Positions 55,024 to 64,000 of a stretch of 64,000 nt of DNA are shown one piece after another (within the stretch, counting starts at the first letter, position 1; every line of letters begins with the position of its first letter). Source of the DNA: Berghia stephanieae (taxonomy: Eukaryota; Mollusca; Gastropoda; Nudibranchia; Aeolidiidae); contig CM067446.1 in NCBI GenBank assembly GCA_034508935.3, positions 20,363,238 through 20,427,237 of the forward strand, written 5' to 3'. The notes beneath the pieces are model-generated. The model made no database searches. It had not been told where the DNA came from and was given only the letters and a program-made list of their open reading frames with translations. The position numbers and the translations under genes are program-made.

Positions 55024-58000
55024 ATGGAGAGCGATTGGTTGTTTTCAAATGAGGACGAAGTGGATGAGACAGAATTGGAGGTGGCACTTTACAGTCAGAT
55101 TCATTTTGATTCGGTGACAGATAATTTAACACCAACAACATCAGCTGGTAACAAAGACAAATTAGATTTAGACTTTGTGAAGCCATCATTTCAAGTTAAA
55201 GTTAGAAATTATATACGAGAGAAAACTAAAAAAAGCTCAACAAAAAAGATAGAAGCTAAGAAACCACCGGTTTATAATTGCGATTTTATCAGCCTGTCAA
55301 CTGTTGCTGAACCCAATGAAAGCGATGGCAGTGGTACTAATGATTTTGTTGAAGAAGACAAAATTCACAAGGAAGACAAACAATTATCAATGCCAGAGTG
55401 TTTGCCGGATATAACCTCAAGATTTCACCAAGGCTCTGATAAATCCATGTGTGACATCACTATCAGTAAAGGTGTTAAAAGTCCCTTAGAAGAAAAGTAT
55501 GTGTGTTGTTCACCAATTTCAGTCTGTGATATCAGCAGCGATGCTGGTTTTGTTGAGAATAAAGACACATCTATTCAGGGAGAAACACCGACTTCAAAAC
55601 TGGGTCATTCAACAATTATAATTTCTGACAGTGAAGAAAGTTGCAATGGTGACAAAGAAAAAACTCACCAGAGTAAAATGCCTGCATCACCTTCTGGCCA
55701 TCCAACCACCAGGGTGTGTGACAGTGACAGTGATGACGATGATGAAGAAGAAAGTCATACGCAGACTGTAGTGTTAAGCTATCACAGAGATTCTGAAAAT
55801 TGTGACAGTGACAGTGATGCAGGAGAAGTTGACAATAAAGGCAAGATACAAAAGGGTCGTTCACCTCATGTAGTGCGGAAACGTCATCAGAATTCTGGTA
55901 GTGAAAGCAATAATGAAAATGAATCCCTTTCATCACCAGCTGAAATGCTTAAAAACGAATGTGGATCTGCTTTCATTGATAATAAGATAAAGAATACCAG
56001 TCTTGACTCAGGTAAGCCATTTTATTCTGCTTAGAGACAGCCGTGCAAAGGTTAATTTTCTTTCAGTTTTTATGCTGAAATCATTACATTAGGTGTCATG
56101 TTGGAGCTAGAGTTGACTACAAAATTTCTTTCATATATTTCAATACATTAAATCCACAATCTCTAGACTACATTCAATATATTATCACCAGTTTTTATGC
56201 TTGCCTCAATTTTTGCAAGTCAACAGTAAGTTTTTATTAAGTTGGATTATTTATTTAAAATCTTTTCTACTGTCTGTCAGGAAGGAGAGCAGTGTTGAAA
56301 AAATTCTGTCTCAACCTTTTAATGTGCCAAATTTTTTACAATACTTGTCATTCATCCAGACATGGACCATACCTCTTGATGTTGTTTGTCTTCATTATAA
56401 GATTATGCATCGTTCTGCCAGTGGCACCAATAATATGGTAACACTGTGGTGATCACCTAAATGCCCACTGGCTTGGTGCCCGTTTTGCCTAAATGCCTGC
56501 TAATTTGTTAAATCCTGGGTGGGGATCCTGACCTCCCATAGTGGGTAGGGGGTACATTGTCTTCTATCCCCTTATATCTGTTTTCAACTTGCTTTCTGTC
56601 TTTGTCTTGGCATGATATTACTTGGTTTTGTCCTGGCCCTGGCCGGAGTCCTAGATGGGAGGGAAACAGTCAAATGCACAGTTATTGTTTTGGGAGATGA
56701 TATTTTTTTCCTTGTAAATCATCTCTCTGTAATGTATTATTGTTATTTTAATGTATAATGTAGGCATTTGAGTGTATTCCTCTTTGTTGGATTTTGTGCT
56801 TGTGTCTGGATGAGACTTATAGGTGATCTCTAGGTGCATTGGTGGTATGCTCTTGGAATCTACATCTGATCCCTATTTATTCCCAGTTCCCCTATGTCTT
56901 ACTTTTTCTTGGGTACTGTCCCATTTTCTTCCTTTTTACTGGCGCTGATATAACCTAAATGTGTTGCAAGCGCCGTAAAACCCTTAAAAACAAAACAAAC
57001 AAACAATTTGTTAAATCAGAATAATTTCTCTTTAAATGTAACTCTAAATGCCTGTTTTTCAAATTGGAAATGGTCTTAGTGTCCTCTCTAAAAACATTGG
57101 CAAAAAAAAAAAAAGAAAGAGATTTTTCAATGCCATTTATGACCAAAATAATTGATTGATCCCTGTTTGCAAGAGCCTTATTTGACATCTAATAGCAGCG
57201 CTTCAAATTACTGTCAATTCATTTCACATTTGCTCTACCCTCACTGTCTCCAGCAGTCTCATCTCATGTCCCTCAAACTGCTTTCTCTCCGTGTAGAGTC
57301 CAACCAATTTCTTTCAATTGTCCGCTTCCAATTGGCTGCTGAAAAAGGACAATTTTAATTGTCCATCTATTGGTTATCAACAAAGTAAATCAAGTACTAA
57401 AATCACACATACTCAGGATATGATGCCCAGTAGACTGGTCCACAAGGCGATGTATGCCCTGGAATGCTGTGCTGCCCTTCAACATTACAGAAGAATCGTG
57501 CATTGAGGTGCGACTCATGAAGATCTTGCAGAATAGCGTATCAATGTTTAAGTTATAGGTTCAAAGTTAAATTTTCATAGAAAAATCAGGAGAGATTGCA
57601 GTGAGCAGGCAATAAAAATTGTTCTGTGTTAAAATGTTGAGTAAATGGGTTGTATGCACACACAAACACAAACACAAATGGGTTTTATATATACACACAC
57701 ACACACACACAAACAACACATGTACAGAGACATCCGCATTCTTTCTTTGTATGTGTGTGTTTGTGTCTGTGAAGTAAAGTAATCAGAGCTATGGAGCCGG
57801 AGTTTATCCCGGTTTCTATAGTGCTATATAGACGACAGCAATTGCTTGCTGACATTTGAATAGGACGATAATCTATATAGCAAAGTACTTTTCAGATCTA
57901 ACAGTCCTAGCAACCAATCACTGCTGGGTGGGCAGTGAGTTTAGAACCAAAAACCCTGGGATCGCTTCCACCCCCTTTGCACGTGAAGCAAGTACTCTAC

Positions 58001-61000
58001 CAACTGAGTATTCGGGATCCTCCCCATTTTTATGAGTACATGCGTGTATATACATATCTATTGACAAGGTCAAGCAGTGTTTAGCGATTACCTGTTATAT
58101 GTGCTACTATTACGTCACAGAAGTTACTTGATAGTTGTATTTGTAATTCTGCTTTGTCTGGCAGCTTCATACAAACCTTTTCAGATTATTATCATGCACC
58201 AGTGCCTGATTATTATTTTGTAACTGCATTAAAGCAAATATCAGTTAGCGTAGTAGTAGTAACTCTGGTAAGCTCAGCGCATATTTTAATTAAGAATAAA
58301 GTATATAATACGGTTCATTATAGAGATGGGTCTTAAGGCATTTTAATAAAGTAATAAAGGTTAATGATTCTTAGATGTCGGTTGTTCTGGGTTTGTTTGT
58401 TTTAGCAGTACATTTTCCAGCCTTTGGTCCTCATCATGGGATCGTAAGATGGAAATGACTGTCAGTTGAACAAAGAGACCTTAGGGGCTAGTAGAGTCCA
58501 AGAAGATTGCTGATATATGATGTAGAAGACCATGGCTGTCCCTTTATATTTTACTTGTTCAATTGGCAGCCTCTGAAGTTACTTCAGAAGTACAGAGGCA
58601 TTATCCTTTCTTTTCTTCTGCAGAAATGATGTGGGAAGTTTTGTTTTGGAGTTTTTGTAGATGTTCAATTTTACCTTCAGGGAGTCAGGTAAAAAAAAAA
58701 AGAAGTATAATAGTCCAGCTTTGAAAATATCACAGATGTTAATGGTAATGAATAAACCATTTTGTCAGTTGAATGGCAAAATAATGGATGAATGAGATTT
58801 ATTTATTTATGTTGGAAAATTTTATCAGATAAAGATTGCGTACAAGATGAAAAACATGGAGACCAAGAGCCCCAAAGTGAAGAGAATATGGATGAAGAAA
58901 ATGCAGAAGAAAGCTCATCAGAGGCCGCTTTTAGCTCTGGAGAAGCTAGTGAAGAGATGGACTCTGGGCAAAAAGACCAAGAGATTGGTACAGGAGCAGC
59001 GACAGAAGATGGGGTGACAACATCAAAAAGTGGTGGTATGATAATTATTTTTCTTTACACTATAAGGTTAAGTACGAATATATATATAAAATCATCTCAT
59101 TTTCATGGTTATCTTAAAATAGATGGTGTACAAAAAGATGAGTAGGTCTGAGGTTCAGTAATCTTGTTATTATGGGTTTCATTGAATGTTTTCAAACAAG
59201 ATAAACACCAAATAGAGGGACCGATATTTTTAGAAAATGTTAACATTAACATTCATTTTATGGCGATCCAAACAGCTCACTAACAAACAACATCAAAGCG
59301 ATCATGAACGTTCATAGACAACACATAAATACACCACCATACAGATTGCAGCACATCTTTCAACATGAAAAGTACAATTTGAGATTATTGCATTGATAAA
59401 AAAATTATTCTAAATATAGACACTTAAAAAAAGTTTCTGATCTGAAAATGGTGAATTCAGTCTGTTTGTTTTTCCTTGTTACCTGACAACCGAGCCTTGA
59501 ACGTAAATTACTGTATTATATATTAAAGGAGAAAGCATTTGAATGTTTCTGCAAACTTTGGAGTATGATTTGGTAAATTTCTGCTGGGACAGTAAACTAA
59601 AACAAAGGCATTTAATTTTAAGTAGCGCAATGCTTTCTCCCACTGATAATTGGGGAGTTTGGGTCTCTGTATTTTTTTTAAAGTGAAACGGTTTAATAAC
59701 AATCTATGCTGAAAAAACATAGTAGCTTCGGTTTGTAGAAAACACATATACTAGTTTTAATAAAGCACGTCGATATTGTCTCTTGTTGGGCTTTGATTTT
59801 ATGTTTCAGGTTAGTGGTGTTATTTTTAAAGGAACCTTAAAAACTGCATCACTTTCCCGTCTTTGATCCTTAAGTTCAAAGTACTTGTGATTCTTTTGGC
59901 TCTATTTATAGAAATGGATAAAGATAGCATTGGTTTGTATAGTTAATTTTAAAAAAATACAAAAATAGGCAAAATGAAATAAAAATCATTTAGAAGAACT
60001 TTAAAAAGCAAACAATTTATCGTGGAGAGTGAAATAACCTGGCATTAGCTGTAGTTGAGGGCATGGTAGCAAACTCAAATCCACACAACATGGTTGGTAT
60101 GTATCGAATCCAGTACTTCAATGTGACAAGTTGAAGAATGTACCAGGAAAAGTGACCCTTAAATTCCAATTAATTAATTTGAATTGTTTTTTATTTTCCT
60201 TTTCATTTCTAAGAAACTGACAAGAAATGGGCCATTAATGAAGATGACCGAATTGCATCCAAGACTCCTGTTAATCGTTATTTTAACCCAAACAAAATCA
60301 GATGTAGGAATTGTAATGAAGAAGGACACCTGGCTCTAAACTGCACCAAAGAAAAGGTGGGCATTTTATATAACTGATCAATTCTATGATAAATATACAA
60401 TTTCCTGACATGGCGGTTTTTTTACAAAAGAAAAACATTCCCAAATTTTGCAAGCTAAAAACAGCAAAATTTGCACACAATTTGCAAAAGTTTGCGATTA
60501 ATGTTCCTGAAAGCTAAAATTAATTCATGAAAGAGCAGGGTATTTGTTTGTTTTTAAGGGTTTCACAACACTTGCAACAAATTTAAGGTCATATCAGCGC
60601 CAATAAAAAGGAAGAAAATGAGATAGTAAAAAAGAAACTACTCTTGATTAATTATCTTCCACATTCTACACGAGCTATCAAATTAAAAGAAAAAAAAATC
60701 TCTTTTTTTTTCTTCTAAAATATTTTTTTATTTTGTGTGTTTTTTTTCATTGCAAAATCTCATAACTTAAAAAAATTGCAGATTTTGCTGCCGCATTGCA
60801 AATCAGTGATTTTTTTGTTTTCATTTGAATCATTTACTTTGTTTTATTTTCATTAGAAATTTCGGTGTATATTTTGTGGATTGGAAGGACACCGTCATTT
60901 TGACTGCCCCTCTGCTATTTGCTTCAAATGTGGTTCTCCTGGTCACAAGCCATCTGAGTGCACTGAAGCTCGACGGAATCGCTACACTGAATGTTATCGT

Positions 61001-63292
61001 TGCTGGATGAAGGGACACATAGGGAAGGTTAGTTTTCATCCTTCATTTCTATTACATTTGGGCTAGACGCATAAAGAATTAGATTTAGATTGAGAATTGT
61101 TTTGTCGTTCAAAATGGAAAATTTATCATTTTAAAAAATCTGTTATGTGGATATAACAATTATATTTTGATTAACTTGATTTGGAATATTACCTTGCCTT
61201 GTGCATGTCATGATTATTTATCATTGAGAACTTTATATATATTTTTTAAACTGAACCACTCAAATTTGATTTTGTTCATTTTATATTTCTAGACACATTG
61301 GCCCTGTGCTGTACAGGATCAGTGCCATTTTTACTGGCAATTTTACACATAAAGTAGCGGGTGGTTGGATGGGAGCATCACCCTTGAATCATATACCTAT
61401 GATGTTCGCATGGGTGTACGATCCGATAGTGATGTCGTTTCTTCTTCTCTTTACTAGCCTATCCTGCTTCTTTGGTTTGTGATTGTATTTTTGACAGGGG
61501 ATATTTTTTTTTCTGTAAATCTTCTGTCTGTTTGTTCTTGGTTATTTATAATTTAGCTTATGATATCTTTAGGTTATGATTTTGATTTACATTTGTACTA
61601 TTTTTGTTAGATTGCTTGTTTTTTTGTTTCAGCGGTCTCTCATATAACCTCAATTGTGTTGGAAGAGACCTAAAGCAACAAACAAAAAAAAAAACACATA
61701 AAGTTAATGCCAATTAAGGTTGGAAAAGTTAAATCGGAAATTGTTTGAGATATCAGTTTTCTCTTTCAGTTATTGTTTACAAACTTTTGACATTTTAGAG
61801 GCACAAAATTCTTCTTCTTCTTCTAGGTTCCATGCCTGGTCCAGGCTTCGGATACTGCATGAATTATCTTTCTCCATTCCTCCCTGTCTCTTGCTTTTTC
61901 AAACAGCTCTTGGATTGTTAGGTTGGTGAAGCCCTTCAGTTGGTCTATGAGTGTTTTTCTTTGTCTCCCCCGGGCGCGTTTACCAGGTATTTTCCACAAC
62001 TTGCCAGGTATTCATTCTTATCTTTCCTTACTATGTGTCCGAAAAAGGATAGTTGTCGATCCGCTATTAAGGGCATTAGTTTCCTTTGTTGGTATGTTTG
62101 TTTTAGCACTTCTTCGTTCGTTTTGTGTGCAGTATACGATATTCTCTGCATCCTTCTCAAGCACCACATTTCAAAAGCTTCAATGTTCTTTTGTGTTTCT
62201 GCATTTGTAATCCAGCTTTCGCATCCGTATAACAAGATTGGCCACATGTAGCACTTCAAGACTCGGAATCTAATCCCGAACGACATCTGTTTGTTTTTCA
62301 AAATGTTTCCCAGGTCCATGAAGGCCTGTTTGGCTTGAGTTATTCTTGCTCGTATGTCTCGGTTACATCTTCCATCTGTTGTCACTATTGAACCTAGGTA
62401 TTTAAAACTTTCTACGTTGGTAAGTTGCTCGCCGTGAATCGTTATATTGCAGGTGTTGTTGTTTTCTATGCTTGTGTTAAAGCGAAAAGAATTGTGTCCT
62501 CTTCTCTTTTCACACTCACATGAACAAAGCTTGGAAATAAAAAGATTGATTTACGTATCCTTAGCTTAATCCTCTACTCTTGGCCCAAATTTAGCAATGA
62601 CAATGAAGGTATGACATAACATCAATGCAAAGTGTTATCTTTTGATTTAACCTTCCCCCTATTGGAAAGTCATCATATTCGTAATGCTACAACCAGCAAG
62701 GTTACCAATTTTCCTTATTGTTACGGAATTCAGTATGTTATAAACCTTCAGTATATTTTTCAATCAGAAACAGAAAAAAATGAGTTCACAATCAATATGT
62801 TTGCTTAAAAGTTCAGGAAATTTTTGAGTCCTGAATTGGCAACCTGTGCAACCTTGAGCACACATCTTTCTTATTTAGATTACACCTGTTCATCAAAATA
62901 TTGAAGAAAATGTTGAACTGTACAACACTGTGTTGTGGAACTTATTTTTCTGAATACAATGGTATATAATATAATTTGTTGTCATCGATTTTTAACTTGA
63001 TTTTTAAAGATTCATTTTGTCTCAGATGTTAATAGCATTTATGGAAAAATCATGAACAGAGTCAGTGTCACTTTGGAATTCAGTGATATTAGACAACAAT
63101 GGAGATCATGGATCTTTTGACTAGATTAACAATATGCTAACTTGACCATCTATACATAGGTGTGTTCTGGCTTTTTTTGTATTATATGGGCTTTATGATT
63201 GGATAATAAACGTTAAATTTTCTTCTTTTTTCATCTTTTTATTACATTTTTTTCAGGCATGTCCAGATTCATGGCGTCAATTTCATCGAACA
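55024..63292 (+). CDS. ZCCHC7: ZCCHC7 (CCHC zinc-knuckle protein), 5' exons
   Basis: Five plus-strand coding exons: 55024-56011, 58829-59035, 60214-60356, 60857-61027 and 63257-63292, all with GT/AG sites and matching phases; the gene runs off the window. Exon 1 starts at the ATG, inside an exon whose acceptor CTCCACAG ends at 54999. The first ~400 residues are acidic and Ser-rich (CDSDSDDDDEEE). Then come CCHC knuckles CRNCNEEGHLALNC, CIFCGLEGHRHFDC, CFKCGSPGHKPSEC and CYRCWMKGHIGKAC, and after them DSWRQFHRT, which corresponds to human ZCCHC7 IWRQYH. The family includes yeast Air1/Air2, the RNA-binding subunits of the TRAMP complex that feeds nuclear RNAs to the exosome. A nucleolar/nuclear site is expected by homology. 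The second exon's donor could instead be 3 bases earlier. Confidence 0.92.
56515..57005 (+). mobile_element. Family A retroposon copy in ZCCHC7 intron 1
   Basis: Near-full-length copy, same strand as the gene, with a ~40-bp deletion before the 3' end. It ends GTTGCAAGCGCCGTAAAACC and AAAACAAACAAACAA. Confidence 0.85.
57655..57720. repeat. (CA)n microsatellite
   Basis: CA run with AAC interruptions, in ZCCHC7 intron 1. Confidence 0.85.
57775..58028 (-). repeat. SINE with tRNA-Val(CAC)-like head
   Basis: On the minus strand: ACTCAGTTGGTAGAGTACTT (A box), GCTTCACGTGCAAAGG (Val-like anticodon arm with CAC) and GGAAGCGATCCC (B-box-like). The rest is unrelated to the SINE at 27.7 kb. It lies antisense in ZCCHC7 intron 1. 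Confidence 0.6.
59036..60213. other. ZCCHC7 intron 2, nothing recognised
   Basis: AT-rich intron without repeat matches. Confidence 0.5.
60548..60640 (-). repeat. Family A 3' end fragment
   Basis: On the minus strand: CCATTTTCTTCC-like, TTGGCGCTGATATGACC and GTTGCAAGTGTTGTG, then AAAAACAAAC. Only about 90 bp remain. Confidence 0.65.
61370..61692 (+). repeat. Retroposon distantly like family A
   Basis: Shows TTCTTCTTCTCTTTACTAGC, GGGGATATTTTTTTTTCTG, TAAATCTTCTGTCTG and an A-rich tail after GGAAGAGACCTAAAGCAAC. Order and spacing recall family A, but the similarity is weak. Confidence 0.45.
61806..62510 (-). mobile_element. RTE-like LINE, ORF2 C-terminus
   Basis: The minus strand encodes ESFKYLGSIVTTDGRCNRDI, KCYMWPILLYGCESW, NIEAFEMWCLRRMQRISYTA, ADRQLSFFGHIVRK and, after one frame shift, RKTLIDQLKGFTNLTIQELF and EEWRKIIHAVSEAWTRHGT with a stop. 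A (GAA)n tail follows at 61806-61826. This is the C-terminus of an RTE-type endonuclease/reverse transcriptase LINE. It is 5' truncated near 62510, antisense in ZCCHC7 intron 4, and fairly young judging from the long open stretch. Confidence 0.85.
62511..63256. other. ZCCHC7 intron 4, nothing recognised
   Basis: AT-rich, without repeat matches, ending in the acceptor TTTTTTTCAG. Confidence 0.5.
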
Positions 63293-63486
63293 GTAAGTAA
63301 ATTTTAAGTATGTTTGAATTGGTTTATGATGGGCAAGATATTGTTATCTGTTATTAATTGGTCAGGTTATCTTAAACGACAGACCGGCTATTTATACATA
63401 TTTAATTGGTATTTACAGACTTTGGGGTGGGGCTCATTTGGTTCAGATTCATATTTTTGACGTTTAATTTTATAAATGTAATTATG

Positions 63487-63700
63487 TCCATCACTCGACT
63501 CAGGTGTTAATGAGTACCTAGCTAAAGGTAGCGAGTTATTGTAAGAGTGATAGTTCAAATAAGGATGTCTAACAGGTGACTGGTTCTGAATGAAATGGAA
63601 CTATGGTTCCATGAGGCCTTTTGGAGGGAAATAAATAAAACATTGTGAAGTGCATTGAGCATGGTTAATCCTTGGAAACCTGCTATACAAATGTTCATAA
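63487..63700 (+). repeat. L2-like 3' tail repeat (copy 2)
   Basis: CACTCGACTCAGGTGTTAATG, TAACAGGTGACTGGTTCTG, GTGCATTGAGCATGG and TGCTATACAAATGTTCAT. Fuller than the 20.9 kb copy. Confidence 0.6.
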
Positions 63701-64000
63701 TTTTTTATTTAAATGAAAATGAAGACATTTCTATTCAGAAATTAATGTAATATGTTTAAACTGAACTACACTAAAAAAAAGTCGTTTATTTTAAAGTGGC
63801 GATCCATACAAATGAGAGTGAAAAAGATACATTTTAGGTTTATCCATTTTTACTGATTATTTTCTTCAAATACATATTTTTTTCTAAATCATATACCTGC
63901 GGCAGGTTTATCAGAAAAGCTTTGGATGTTTAGATCTTTTGTAAATAAGCACAATGAAATAGATGTTTTCGTGGGATATTTAAAAAAAATTTTTTTTATT
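63701..64000. other. ZCCHC7 intron 5, nothing recognised
   Basis: AT-rich end of the window with no exon seen. Confidence 0.4.

Overview
This is a eukaryotic, metazoan window. It has intron-split genes with GT/AG junctions, several non-LTR retrotransposon clades, tRNA-derived SINEs, MITEs, long microsatellites and AT-rich DNA. The two host genes that can be named (TECPR1 and ZCCHC7) are animal genes. Together with the repeat types they suggest a marine invertebrate, perhaps a mollusc or another lophotrochozoan, but the species cannot be fixed from sequence alone. Everything here was read by eye, so repeat edges are approximate unless target-site duplications are given.

Layout. 0-5 kb: repeats only (LINE 3' end, pogo-like MITE with TA duplication, microsatellites, and a retroposon copy split by a second MITE with a 7-bp duplication). 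5.4-7.9 kb: a minus-strand ankyrin repeat/SOCS box gene, its 5' end not found. 9.56-9.66 kb: an assembly gap, followed to 13.9 kb by a tandem array of about 398-bp monomers. Each monomer holds a tRNA-like A box, B box and T-run. 14.1-14.5 kb: unrecognised plus-strand exon candidates. 15.3-16.7 kb: a non-autonomous element with long inverted repeats. 17.1-24.0 kb: the last six coding exons of TECPR1, with SINEs, LINEs and microsatellites in the introns. 24.8-35.5 kb: a repeat field with an L2/CR1-like LINE, a mariner remnant, a LINE fragment and six same-orientation copies of one ~0.5 kb retroposon family (family A).

36.0-54.6 kb: two young LTR retroelements on the minus strand, about 680 bp apart. 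The first (35987-46090) is a Ty3/gypsy-type element. Its integrase region ends in a PHD finger, and the place where env would lie holds a separate ORF with a TatD-type metal-dependent nuclease domain. The second (46770-54592) has integrase upstream of reverse transcriptase, the domain order of the Gmr1 group. Both have TG...CA LTR pairs that look identical or nearly so by eye, short target-site duplications and polypurine tracts. Both are treated as fossils here.

55.0-64.0 kb: the 5' part of ZCCHC7 (a CCHC zinc-knuckle protein related to yeast Air1/2 of the TRAMP complex), five coding exons, running off the window. Its introns hold family A copies, a tRNA-Val-like SINE and an RTE-like LINE.

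The TatD/PHD-bearing retroelement is the best candidate for something undescribed, followed by the satellite whose every monomer looks like a compact RNA polymerase III unit.
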